A stretch of 64,000 nucleotides of DNA, taken from NCBI RefSeq assembly GCF_005233845.1, contig NZ_SZQL01000002.1, positions 334,629 through 398,628 of the forward strand, read 5' to 3'. The translations under genes were made by a program, and so were the position numbers. Below are positions 33,224 through 42,286 of this stretch, one piece after another; position 1 is the stretch's first letter; each line of letters starts with the position of its first letter. The notes under the pieces were generated by a model. The model was given only the letters and a program-made list of their open reading frames with translations, was not told the origin of the DNA and made no database searches. The DNA comes from Ilyomonas limi (GTDB lineage Bacteria; Bacteroidota; Bacteroidia; Chitinophagales; Chitinophagaceae).

Positions 33224-35794
33224 TTAGTTCACTTGTACAAATGTAAACATCCATTTTACCGGGTTTTGCCAATCTGCGGCAAACGAACCAACCGGCAGTT
33301 TCACAAGCACCGTGTTCCAGCCTTTATGCAAATAAATAGCAGTTGGTTGCCGGTATTCGTACCCCTCATCTGCAAGCGGCATTTCTGCATTGCCTTTCAT
33401 GCCGGCGTGTTTCCAGGCAGGCGGAGAAATAATTTTACCGTTTACCCAAATAGAACTATGCAAGTTATTCCAGGTGCCGGACTCGGGAGAATTGGTAGCC
33501 GGCGAACGCGAAAGATTATTAAACCCGATCCAGAATGTATGTATAATATCCTGCTCACTCCATAGTTTAGTTTCCGCATACCAGGTGGTATTTTCTGCAG
33601 GCTTATCAATCAGACCTTTTATCATGGGCGCCCACCAATGCCGCAAAATTACAGTACCACCAACAGCTTTAAAAGCAGGCATATTGTTGTTGAAATTAAA
33701 GGAAGTTGTCTCGGGCAAAAACTGTTTTGCCAAATCACCATTATTACTATACGGACCATAAAAGTTCCAGATGGTGTTGGTCTGTTTTACATAAGGAAAT
33801 GGTTTTCCCTTAAAGTATTCCTGCTTGTGGTCCAGCAGGAGGTTTTCAAATTCGGTGAATGCAAGCGTCATCGGTTCACCAGGTTTACCAATATTGGCTA
33901 CCCAGCCTTCATTGCCACCGCCGCGCCATGCTCTTTCGGCAAACGCCAGCATGGCTGGATATACAGGATTTTGCTTTAAAATTGCTTCTTCGTTTGCGAC
34001 TGCCCTGTCTGGCCACACACATATTTCTCCACCTAAAATGGTGTTGTTTCCTGCTGTTTCATTACCTATCCTCCGGTTGAAAATAGTGACCACACTTTCC
34101 AGCGGATCCATGTGGTTGAGATATAAATGTCTTGAATCAATATACTGCAATCCATTCTTTTTCAATATAGGAGTATTACCTTGCCAAAGTTGCCGAATGG
34201 TTTGTGTAGCAAGATTGCCGCCGGGCATCCAGCCAATAGTTTTCTTGCCTAGTTTTTCTATGTAAGCAATTATGTCAGGTAAAAATTGCGGATTGGTAAT
34301 TTTTACTTCATCACCGCCGATGTGTAGGTAATCAATATTGTAAGTATTGCAAAAGGACTTCAGAATATCTTTCATAATACGCAAACCGCTGTCGCTTTGC
34401 ATGTTCGTTTTCATGGCTCTTGTAAAGGCGGCACTATGCCCTGGCATATCTATTTCGGGTACGAAGGTGATATACCGGTCTTTACAATAGCGGATCAATG
34501 TCTGCATATCATCCTCTGTATAAAATAATCCTTTATTGCGCTCCATGTTTTCAGGTGTGGTAAGCTGGGGATATTGTTTAACGGCGAGCCGCCAGGCAAT
34601 ATCTTCGGTAGGATGAAAATGAAAAACATTAAGTTTATAAGCTGCCATCGCATCAATCTGCTGCTTCAGTAAATCTACCGACTGATAATTGCGGCCTACA
34701 TCCACCATGTAACCACGCCAGGCAAAAGCCGGATAATCCGTTATGTTGCAGGCGTCTATAAGTACACCATCGCGGGCAAGCTGATTGAATGTTTGAACCG
34801 CATTAAAAATGCCATGTAATGTATTGGCTTCCATCGTTACTTTTTTCTCTGTTACCTGCAGGCGATAAGCTTCTTCAGGCAACATAGGCGCATCCACTTT
34901 GCTAATCTTTATTTGAATAAAAGGCTGGCTGGTATCTGCCTTCGTGGTGATCGTTGCTGATAAACCTTTATTCAATAACGACTGTTGTAAAAAGAGCGCT
35001 TCTTTGCGTAAAGAATCCTGCTCAATAACAATGGTTTTACATGCTATCAAAGAAAAATAACCCGAATCATAAGTAAGCTGTTGCGGCAACGGAATCAATG
35101 CCGGCTTTGGTTGCAAATCATAAACATAAGGATACACCAGATGCTTCCATAAAATATGACCTTCGCCTTTCAAATGCAAGCCATCATTGGTAAATGCTTT
35201 GTTCAGCTTACCTTCTTTATCACTGAATGCTTTGTTGAGTTCGATATAGGTATAATGATGAAGTGCTGCCTGTTGCTGCAATGCTTTGTTTATAAGTCGA
35301 ATACTGTCACCTTTATTAGTATGCATAGTAAAGGAGCGAAACGCATCATTAACAGGTAAAATACTTTGTATAAAAAGCTGTGTAGCCGGCGTTTCCTGGT
35401 ATATAAAGTCTGCAATTAAAAACAGGTTTTTCAGAATGCTATCTGTTGATATTTTTCGTGCCAGATCATTCACACCAATCAATAAAAATACTTTGTCGGG
35501 TTTACGTTCTGCCACTTCATTCAACCGGTGCAGTACGCCTGCTGTAAAGTCGCCGCTGATGCCCCTGTTTTTGATATGATTATCCTGAAACAACTCACTC
35601 CATTCCGCACCATCCGTAATGCTGTTACCAAGGAAAATAATATCGCCTTTTGTTTGGGGCAGCGTATTAAAATGGCTCCATCGCTGATGATAATATGTAG
35701 AAAAAATACTATCGGGGTATTGCGGTAATACAACCTGCGCGAATACAGATTTAATACATACATAAAACATCCATACGCAACCAGTTATTCTCAT
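33224..35794 (-). CDS. SGNH esterase fused to GH20 beta-N-acetylhexosaminidase
   Basis: A secreted two-domain enzyme of about 856 residues. I start it at ATG 35794: this gives a signal peptide (MRITGCVWMFYVC...SVFAQ) and a 1-bp gap to the sialidase stop, whereas the longer frame overlaps the sialidase gene. Residues about 24-224 are an SGNH esterase (Ser58 in FLGNSITDG, RGISGDF, GVNDLA, NDGLHLKGEGH). Residues about 226-350 form the GH20 N-terminal domain and about 355-650 the GH20 barrel (WRGYMVDVGRNYQ, HFHPTEDIAWRL, EIDMPGHS, catalytic Asp-Glu 495-496 in HIGGDEV). A C-terminal region of about 200 residues follows. It would remove acyl groups and terminal GlcNAc or GalNAc from glycans after sialidase action. 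Last gene of the sialidase-epimerase unit. Confidence 0.9.
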   Translation of the reverse strand: MRITGCVWMFYVCIKSVFAQVVLPQYPDSIFSTYYHQRWSHFNTLPQTKGDIIFLGNSITDGAEWSELFQDNHIKNRGISGDFTAGVLHRLNEVAERKPDKVFLLIGVNDLARKISTDSILKNLFLIADFIYQETPATQLFIQSILPVNDAFRSFTMHTNKGDSIRLINKALQQQAALHHYTYIELNKAFSDKEGKLNKAFTNDGLHLKGEGHILWKHLVYPYVYDLQPKPALIPLPQQLTYDSGYFSLIACKTIVIEQDSLRKEALFLQQSLLNKGLSATITTKADTSQPFIQIKISKVDAPMLPEEAYRLQVTEKKVTMEANTLHGIFNAVQTFNQLARDGVLIDACNITDYPAFAWRGYMVDVGRNYQSVDLLKQQIDAMAAYKLNVFHFHPTEDIAWRLAVKQYPQLTTPENMERNKGLFYTEDDMQTLIRYCKDRYITFVPEIDMPGHSAAFTRAMKTNMQSDSGLRIMKDILKSFCNTYNIDYLHIGGDEVKITNPQFLPDIIAYIEKLGKKTIGWMPGGNLATQTIRQLWQGNTPILKKNGLQYIDSRHLYLNHMDPLESVVTIFNRRIGNETAGNNTILGGEICVWPDRAVANEEAILKQNPVYPAMLAFAERAWRGGGNEGWVANIGKPGEPMTLAFTEFENLLLDHKQEYFKGKPFPYVKQTNTIWNFYGPYSNNGDLAKQFLPETTSFNFNNNMPAFKAVGGTVILRHWWAPMIKGLIDKPAENTTWYAETKLWSEQDIIHTFWIGFNNLSRSPATNSPESGTWNNLHSSIWVNGKIISPPAWKHAGMKGNAEMPLADEGYEYRQPTAIYLHKGWNTVLVKLPVGSFAADWQNPVKWMFTFVQVN

Positions 35795-35795
35795 C

Positions 35796-36995
35796 TTATT
35801 GCCATTTAACCGTTGTAAAAACAATCGCTTTATAATTATCTTTTTCGAACAAAACACCAATTGTTTTATCATCTATTTGTACTATATCTGAATAGGCGCT
35901 AAAACTGTTGCCTTTATAGCCTTGCGGACTTTTGGCTACTGTTATATTTTTGTACCACGATTTTCCATCATCTTTACTGAGGCGTAAGGTGAGATTATCT
36001 CTTTTACTGGTATCTGCATCATTGCAAACAGCCAGTACCATTTTTCCATTTTTATTTTTAAACGAAAGAATGCTTCCCTGGCAAACAGGATCGGGAAGAT
36101 TTTGGTCGTAATAAGTAGTATCCCAGCTTTCACCGCCGTTGCTGCTGATGGCAATAATGCGCTCTTTTATATTACCCTGCTGGTTACGGATATTCATCAT
36201 CAATTTATCGCTTGATAATTGTGCAGCCATTGCTTCATTGCCACCGGCAACAGGCACCACTTCACTTAAATGAAAAGTTTTGCCATGATCGTCTGTGTAA
36301 TAGCCATGTGCTTTATAATCGGTAAAAGCTTGTTGCGGAATGCCCGCAGAGTGATTGGCGGACACAAAAATTCTTCCTTTATATTTACCGCTTTCAAACT
36401 GCATTGCATGGCCGGGTGTATTGGCATAGCTGCGCCAGTCTTCGGTATAATGATAAGCAGGATTTTTTTGAGGCTGATTAGGCTTATGCACCTGCGTAGT
36501 AATGTTTACCGCAGCCGACCAGCTTTGCCCACCATCTGCCGAAGTAATATACCACACTTCGCGCAGCCCGGCACCTTTTCTTACTTCCCCTTCGTGATTA
36601 TCTCCGGTGTTATAAAACAAAAAAATTCTGCCTTGCGGATAAGCAGGATCGGTCAAATCAACCACGGGTGCAGGATTGCCGGCCTGTAGCGAATCGTAGT
36701 TTACAACCAATTGCGGTACACTCCAGGTCTTGCCTTTATCCTTACTTTTTTTGAGTATAATATCAATATCGCCAAAGTCGGCTGCGCCATGTTTTCTGCC
36801 TTCAGAAAAAGCCAGGAGCGTACCATCAGGCAATGTAATCAATGCCGGAATGCGGTAGCTCTCATACCCTTCGGCTCCCGAAACAAATACCGGTATATCC
36901 TGCTGTGCATACGTGCAAACAGCGAACAATAAATAACAAAAAGCAACTGCTATTTTCTTGTAATGACTCAGGTGTTTTTTTAAAAATTGTTTCAT
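35796..36995 (-). CDS. nanH: Exo-alpha-sialidase (GH33)
   Basis: A 399-residue exported sialidase with signal peptide ending CTYAQ. The YRIP motif at 47-50 carries the arginine that binds the sialic acid carboxylate. Five Asp-box type repeats follow, for example SKDKGKTW (84-91), SADGGQSW (152-159), TDDHGKTF, SSNGGESW and SKDDGKSW, giving the six-bladed propeller. FSEGRKHGAADFGDIDI contains the acid/base region. It releases terminal sialic acid from host-type or environmental glycoconjugates. The gene is 2 bp behind the epimerase gene and 1 bp before the esterase-hexosaminidase gene. It is shorter than sialidases with added carbohydrate-binding domains. Confidence 0.95.
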   Translation of the reverse strand: MKQFLKKHLSHYKKIAVAFCYLLFAVCTYAQQDIPVFVSGAEGYESYRIPALITLPDGTLLAFSEGRKHGAADFGDIDIILKKSKDKGKTWSVPQLVVNYDSLQAGNPAPVVDLTDPAYPQGRIFLFYNTGDNHEGEVRKGAGLREVWYITSADGGQSWSAAVNITTQVHKPNQPQKNPAYHYTEDWRSYANTPGHAMQFESGKYKGRIFVSANHSAGIPQQAFTDYKAHGYYTDDHGKTFHLSEVVPVAGGNEAMAAQLSSDKLMMNIRNQQGNIKERIIAISSNGGESWDTTYYDQNLPDPVCQGSILSFKNKNGKMVLAVCNDADTSKRDNLTLRLSKDDGKSWYKNITVAKSPQGYKGNSFSAYSDIVQIDDKTIGVLFEKDNYKAIVFTTVKWQ

Positions 36996-36997
36996 AG

Positions 36998-38179
36998 TTA
37001 TTTTATATAGTCTTTTAAAATCTGATTACAATACCATTCCTGTCTGGGCAAATGAAAAGGACCTTTAAATAAGTTTCCTTTGGCGGTTTGTGCTATAGTA
37101 CCATCACGATGCAGGTAGCCGTACCACTCGCCGTTTGTCGCATCAGGAAAATGCTTATATGCATATTCATGCACCTGCTGGTGCCAGTGGGCATACTTTT
37201 CATTTCCTGTCATCAGGTAAGCCAATAAAGTAGCAATAATGGCTTCGTTGTGCGGCCACCAAAATTTCATATCGTGCCAGTATTCCTGCACCGGCTTGTT
37301 ATATACATCGCGGTAGTACAATATGCCACCATATTTTGTATCCCAGCCACGCTCCCACATATAATCCAGCATCTTACAACCAAGTGCTATTAAATGCGGA
37401 TCGTTGTTGCGGTGCCTTGCCTCATGCAGAATAAACCATGCTCCCTCAATGGCATGACCGGGATTTAATGTGCGGCCATCAATATGATCAATAATACTTC
37501 CATCCGGCGCCACCTGCTCCATCACACACCGGATATCATCTTTTACAAAAAACGTTTCTATTTCATCAATCCATTTACTTATCCATTCATCACAACGCTC
37601 ATCGCCAATCGTTTCCCGCAGTTGCTGGGCAGTATTCATCATAATCATGGGCACGCCAATTCCTTTGGATGGTCTTGTGTTTGTGAATTTAGGTGCTAAC
37701 TTTTTCTCTCCGCTGGCATAGGCAATACATTCACCAAATACCATTCTTGCAGCCGCAGCCGCTGATGCATCGCCACTTGCTTTTGCATAAGCTGCTGCAG
37801 CAATCACATAAAATGTTTCGGAGAAAAAATACCTTCTCTTTCTGATAGGCTTTCCATCCCGGGTTACATGAAAAAACATTTGTCCATCCGTATCAAAACA
37901 ATATTGATTTAAAAAATTATAGCCAAGTTTTGCACCTTCCAGCCATTCGGCTTTTTGCTCCACTGTGTTGTATAAAGTACTTAACAACCAGGTAGCCCGC
38001 CCTTGTATCCAAACGGCTTTGTCATCGTCAATTAAACTGCCATCGGCATCCCGCATCAGCAAATAACCACCATGCTCCTTATCAAACGAACGCGGAAACC
38101 AGAACGGAACGGTATTGTTTAATAATTGATTTGCATAAAACTGTTGTAATGCAACAAGGTCTTGCTTTGAATAACTCAT
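36998..38179 (-). CDS. nanE: AGE-family N-acylglucosamine 2-epimerase
   Basis: A 393-residue cytosolic protein matching the AGE/renin-binding-protein family in length. Landmarks of the (alpha/alpha)6 barrel are WIQGRATWLLSTLYN, GHAIEGAWFILHEARHR (conserved His), FWWPHNEAIIATL and ATNGEWYGYLHRDG. Enzymes of this family interconvert N-acetylmannosamine and N-acetylglucosamine, which is the step after sialic acid lyase. In Bacteroidota this type replaces the unrelated enterobacterial NanE. It sits first in a tight three-gene unit with sialidase and GH20. Cellobiose 2-epimerases belong to the same superfamily, but the context strongly favours ManNAc. Confidence 0.92.
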   Translation of the reverse strand: MSYSKQDLVALQQFYANQLLNNTVPFWFPRSFDKEHGGYLLMRDADGSLIDDDKAVWIQGRATWLLSTLYNTVEQKAEWLEGAKLGYNFLNQYCFDTDGQMFFHVTRDGKPIRKRRYFFSETFYVIAAAAYAKASGDASAAAAARMVFGECIAYASGEKKLAPKFTNTRPSKGIGVPMIMMNTAQQLRETIGDERCDEWISKWIDEIETFFVKDDIRCVMEQVAPDGSIIDHIDGRTLNPGHAIEGAWFILHEARHRNNDPHLIALGCKMLDYMWERGWDTKYGGILYYRDVYNKPVQEYWHDMKFWWPHNEAIIATLLAYLMTGNEKYAHWHQQVHEYAYKHFPDATNGEWYGYLHRDGTIAQTAKGNLFKGPFHLPRQEWYCNQILKDYIK

Positions 38180-38277
38180 CTCTTTTTATTTAATTACCGC
38201 GATAATATTTTTGTGTTTTAAAGAAATACAACAGCAATACCACATGATTGTTAAGTAGCCGAACTGTATCCGTTTAT

Positions 38278-38490
38278 AATAATCCAAGGCTTCAGCCCAA
38301 TATCATTTAGTTAGAATGAATTGTAGCCCTGTAAGGGCGATATATTGGTAGTAAAATAGGGAGGAATGTTAAATAAGCTCCGTAGGAGCGATATATGTTT
38401 ATCTGCAATTAATATATCGCTCCTACGGAGCTTATTTAAATACATTCATTGCCTTTTGCTACCAATATTACACTCCTAAAGGAGCTTAAC
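38278..38490. repeat. Composite REP-like hairpin region
   Basis: The core is a perfect 28-bp inverted repeat (arms 38369-38396 and 38412-38439) carrying GCTCCGTAGGAGCGATATAT, with a 15-base loop. Outside it GAATG/CATTC pair, and 15-base arms at 38342-38356 and 38454-38468 pair with one mismatch. The whole could form a hairpin about 127 bases long. The left edge (about 38278-38299) repeats the GGCTTCAGCC motif of the element at 8030, and GCCCTGTAAGGGCGATAT nearby is a variant of the core. It fills the 389-bp gap between the epimerase and esterase genes. Confidence 0.8.
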
Positions 38491-38568
38491 TGAATAACAC
38501 TTGAAACCTTAAGTTAGCCAATCCTCCAACCAACATACATAATTGTGTACACATACTTACCAACTATT

Positions 38569-40659
38569 TTATTGAACATTTATTTTAAAAGTGGATGCAG
38601 GTAAACCTTCTTCGTTCACCAGGTTAGCATCAGTAAAAGGCTTCCATCCATATAATACTGCTTCCGGCTTTTCATCTTTCTCCAAAGGAATGAATACCTT
38701 ATCTTTTTGAATGACCGCAACCGTTGCTGTTTTTATTCCCTTTGCATTGAGCAAACGGAATCCGCGTAAAGATTTCCCATCTTCAGTTTTTAACCCTTTT
38801 CCGGCGTATTGAAAAGAAATAACAAGCCCGCTATGCAGCCGTTGCGCCTGTAGCGGCATTGGTCCGTAGGGTATTATATTTTGTTGATTGTATGTAAAAT
38901 GCAGCGCCAGCCTTGCCAACCGTTCGCCCACTTCTTTTTTATGCTTTGGATGCACATTGGTGGAATCGCCCATATCGCTGCTGACTGCCATACCGGAATT
39001 GGGAATGACTTTGAGCAGTTGCAACTGGCTGTTTCTGAAAGCCATCCACGATGGACGATTAAGCGACGAAAGCTGCACATAATAAAACGGAAATTGGTAT
39101 CCCCATTGCTTTCGCCAGCTTTCCACCAACCTGGGAAATACCGTTTCGTGCAGTTCAATATTGTGTGCATTGCTTTCGCCCTGGTACCAGATAACGCCAC
39201 GAATGGGAAAAGAAGTAAAAGCCGTAATGCCCGCTTCATAATTATAGCAAGGCTCGTAAGGATGCCGTTGCTTTGGGTTAGTGCTGTTTTGCAGGTTTGT
39301 GTCTGCTCTTTCTCTCACCCACGGCATGTAAAAATCAGAGGTTCGCCAGTTGTATAATTCATTTACCAACACCGGGTCATGCTCCATCGTATAGCGGTCT
39401 ATCCACGATTCCGTTGTAGAGCCGCCAACAGCTACCTCAATCAGTCCAACAGGCACGTGCAGTTGCTGTTGCAAGCCTTTTGCGAAGTAATAAGCCACTG
39501 CAGAAAAAGGTTTTGCCGCCGTAGAATCGCAGCGCTTCCAGGTACCGGAAAAATACTGAAGTTTATTTACTTTATCCAATGTTATGGTGTCCCAGGCTGT
39601 ATCATCTGTTTCGACAGTTGGCTGCCTATTCAGCAAACGAAGGGTTGTATCTTTTTGGGCTTGCAGCATTTCATCCTTTTCGTTGATGGCTGCTTGTAAA
39701 GGGAATGCCATATTGCTTTGCCCTGAACATAACCACACTTCACCAATTAGTACATCATTAAGTGTAATGGTTGTATCAGGTGCTGTAATCTTTATCTGAA
39801 AAGGTCCGCCCGCCTGCATCGGCGGAAAGAAAACTTTCCATTTTCCATTTTCATCTGTTATAGTCGTTTGCTGTTTGTTGTTAAAGACAACCGTGATTTT
39901 TTGATAACTATTGGCAGTACCGTAAAATGGTATAGTTTTTCCTCTTTGCAATACCATGTGCGATGCAAACACCAGCGGCAATTGCAGGCCGCCATAATCA
40001 CCTGTCAGTTGCTGATAAACTGTTTTGGCAAGTATAGCAGCGCCTTCTTCATTCGGATGAAGCGCATCGGGAAACAGTTCGGGACGGGAATATAAAGGCG
40101 TATGAAAATCAATTAAACCAGTGTTATTGGCTTTGGCGATATTGGGTATTGCTTCCTGGATTTTCCAAAACCAATCGCGGGTACCCGACCTGAATCTTGG
40201 ATGATCGTGGAAGATGGGCGTGAGCCGGCAAATAAAAATTTTTACAGCCGGGTTTACTTTTCGTACCGTATCAATCAACCAGGTATAATCCGCCATAAAT
40301 TCGTCACCATAATTTGGAAAGTCGCGTGGGTCAGTATCATTCAATCCTAAATGAATGACCGCTATATCTGGCGCAAAAGCCAGCATTTGGGTAAATGCAT
40401 CTGTTTTAAAATACGGACGATGCCCGTTCTTTAACAGTGTTGTTCCGCTAACGCCGAAGTTTTTTACCTGATAATGATTGCCTAATAAATGTTGCAGTTG
40501 TGATGGATAAGAAGTGAGTTGTGGATTTTTATGGGTTAAACCAAAAGTAACCGAATTGCCGATGCAGGCAACTTTTACAGATGGCTGTGCAACAACAGTT
40601 ATTTGCACCAAAAGTGCTAATAAAATAAGAAACCAGAATTTAAAAGCTGAAACATTCAT
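38569..40659 (-). CDS. nanS: Sialate O-acetylesterase with tandem SGNH and SASA domains
   Basis: A 696-residue exported protein with signal peptide ending TVVAQ. Residues about 25-220 form an SGNH esterase (Ser36 in ACIGNSVTFG, GVSGTT, GLNDTDP, DALHPNEEGA). From about 222 comes a sialate O-acetylesterase (SASA) part: VFASHMVLQRGKTIPFYG, EVWLCSGQSNMAFPL with the second catalytic Ser near 315, GGSTTESWIDR and VIWYQGESNAHN. Such dual esterases strip O-acetyl groups from sialic acids so that sialidase and lyase can act. It stands between the transporter and epimerase genes, separated from each by repeat-filled gaps of nearly 400 bp, so it may have its own promoter. Confidence 0.9.
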   Translation of the reverse strand: MNVSAFKFWFLILLALLVQITVVAQPSVKVACIGNSVTFGLTHKNPQLTSYPSQLQHLLGNHYQVKNFGVSGTTLLKNGHRPYFKTDAFTQMLAFAPDIAVIHLGLNDTDPRDFPNYGDEFMADYTWLIDTVRKVNPAVKIFICRLTPIFHDHPRFRSGTRDWFWKIQEAIPNIAKANNTGLIDFHTPLYSRPELFPDALHPNEEGAAILAKTVYQQLTGDYGGLQLPLVFASHMVLQRGKTIPFYGTANSYQKITVVFNNKQQTTITDENGKWKVFFPPMQAGGPFQIKITAPDTTITLNDVLIGEVWLCSGQSNMAFPLQAAINEKDEMLQAQKDTTLRLLNRQPTVETDDTAWDTITLDKVNKLQYFSGTWKRCDSTAAKPFSAVAYYFAKGLQQQLHVPVGLIEVAVGGSTTESWIDRYTMEHDPVLVNELYNWRTSDFYMPWVRERADTNLQNSTNPKQRHPYEPCYNYEAGITAFTSFPIRGVIWYQGESNAHNIELHETVFPRLVESWRKQWGYQFPFYYVQLSSLNRPSWMAFRNSQLQLLKVIPNSGMAVSSDMGDSTNVHPKHKKEVGERLARLALHFTYNQQNIIPYGPMPLQAQRLHSGLVISFQYAGKGLKTEDGKSLRGFRLLNAKGIKTATVAVIQKDKVFIPLEKDEKPEAVLYGWKPFTDANLVNEEGLPASTFKINVQ

Positions 40660-40799
40660 GTATGGAAGCCGTTTTATAAATATTTTTTAAACAGGAATGA
40701 TGTTATCATTCAATACATTTTCAACTACATAATAGTAGTATAAACAACTAACTTTCTGCTGCTAAATGCCACAGGTATTTGCAAAGATGAATCAATGTT

Positions 40800-40939
40800 A
40801 TTGCGAGCACAGCGAAGCAATTTGTGCTATGTCGTAAATCAATATTGATAGCTTAAGTTGAATGTCCGTCAATCAAATCTTTCAGACAGCGTATTTTGAT
40901 TGTACTACTGTCCACAGATTGCTTCGCTACGCCCGCAAT
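40800..40939. repeat. REP-like inverted repeat with GCGAAGCAAT motif
   Basis: Arms 40800-40826 and 40913-40939 are inverted copies with a few mismatches; the shared core is AGCGAAGCAAT with flanking ATTGCGGG-type ends. The pattern CATTGCGAGC-GAAGCAAT is a familiar dispersed intergenic repeat in several bacterial groups. It occupies the gap between the MFS and esterase genes, where transcription may be trimmed. Confidence 0.65.
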
Positions 40940-41041
40940 GACGACTGCAAATAGCTTTATTCAATAGCTGCTTATAACTCAAAACAATATAATTGAGCCA
41001 TATTTAATACATTGCCAACTAAACAGTTTCAACATTATTCA

Positions 41042-42286
41042 CTACTTCTTTTCATCGAAATCTTTTGCTTTGGGCTTCAGAAAGTACAGTTGGATAATCA
41101 GCGCCAGCAATACGACTCCAGACATCCATGCAAAACTCTTCCCGAGATTACCTTCATCCGTTGATTTGCCCAAAAAATCGGTAACAAAAGCACCGGCAAA
41201 AACGCCTACCATATTCATTAGTCCATATGCTTTTGCACGATTTTTTGTAGAGACAAACTGACACAGAATGGGCATATTGTTAGCATCGAACATACCGTAC
41301 CCCAAGCCAAAACAAAAAGCAGCGCTAACAATATGAAACAGCGAATGACCAAATCCGATTAACAGCAAAGAAGGAATGGTTAAACCCAAACCAATGGCAC
41401 TGGTATAAATTCTGCCACGAACATTTTTTTGCACCCATTTATCCGATAGAATACCGCCAAAAATAACCCCTAAAAAAGAGGAAGCCGCAATGGTGATAGT
41501 AGAGAGCGGACCGGCTGCCGACATATCAATGTTTAGCTTATTGGCAAACAAAGTAGGAAGCCAGTTTTTAACACCCCATCCCGGCAGGCTGGAAACAGCA
41601 AAGTAAAAGAGGATAACCCAGAAGAAAAGATTGGTAAATAAAAGTACCAATCCTTTCCAGAGAGAGGTTTGTTTTTCTACCAACACATCTCCTGATGAAA
41701 CATTTTCATGTGCATCCTTTTTCTCCCGCAAAAAAAGCATCAGGATAACGGAATAAGCAATACCAATAATGCCAAATGAATGAAAGGTGGTATGCCACGA
41801 ATAAGCAGCGGCAATGGTAGCGCCAAACCCGCCGAGTGCCTGTCCCATATACAGCCCGGTCATGTGAATACCAATAGCCAGTGAGCGGGATTTGGAGGAA
41901 TGAAAATCGGCTATTAACGATAAACCTGCAGGAATGTACAACGCCTCGCTAACACCCATAATAGCACGCAGCCAATACAACTGGCGAAAGGTGGTAGCAT
42001 AGCCCATGGCAAACGTAACGCCCGACCATACAAACAAGCTTACAACAATAAGCCATTTGCGGTTGAATTTATCGGCAACAATGCCAGCCACCGGGCTCAT
42101 AAAACCATAAATCCATAAAAAGATAGCCATGAGCGAACCAAAGTTGGCTGCTGTTTGCAACTCGGCAATATCTGCCTGCATGGAAGGCTTCATGGTCGAG
42201 AGCATTTGCCTGTCCATATAGTTGAGCAGCGCCACTACCCACAACAATCCAACCACTACCCACGGATATATTTTTGATGCCTTCAT
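41042..42286 (-). CDS. MFS transporter, probable sialic acid permease
   Basis: A 414-residue inner-membrane protein with twelve predicted helices. It has the major facilitator signature of the anion:cation symporter type: LLNYMDRQMLSTMKPSMQ in helix 1, GIVADKFNRKWLIVVSL between helices 2 and 3, and FGGILSDKWVQKNVRGR at the half-repeat. Its start codon follows the NanM stop directly with no gap, and the lyase gene precedes that, so it is almost certainly the cytoplasmic-membrane importer of N-acetylneuraminate (the NanT role). Hexuronate transporters belong to the same family and cannot be excluded from sequence alone. Confidence 0.85.
   Translation of the reverse strand: MKASKIYPWVVVGLLWVVALLNYMDRQMLSTMKPSMQADIAELQTAANFGSLMAIFLWIYGFMSPVAGIVADKFNRKWLIVVSLFVWSGVTFAMGYATTFRQLYWLRAIMGVSEALYIPAGLSLIADFHSSKSRSLAIGIHMTGLYMGQALGGFGATIAAAYSWHTTFHSFGIIGIAYSVILMLFLREKKDAHENVSSGDVLVEKQTSLWKGLVLLFTNLFFWVILFYFAVSSLPGWGVKNWLPTLFANKLNIDMSAAGPLSTITIAASSFLGVIFGGILSDKWVQKNVRGRIYTSAIGLGLTIPSLLLIGFGHSLFHIVSAAFCFGLGYGMFDANNMPILCQFVSTKNRAKAYGLMNMVGVFAGAFVTDFLGKSTDEGNLGKSFAWMSGVVLLALIIQLYFLKPKAKDFDEKK

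Noticed and set aside
35795..35872. Longer N terminus for the esterase-GH20 fusion
   Set aside because: The extra residues overlap the sialidase gene and are not part of a signal peptide; ATG 35794 gives a good signal peptide and a 1-bp gap.
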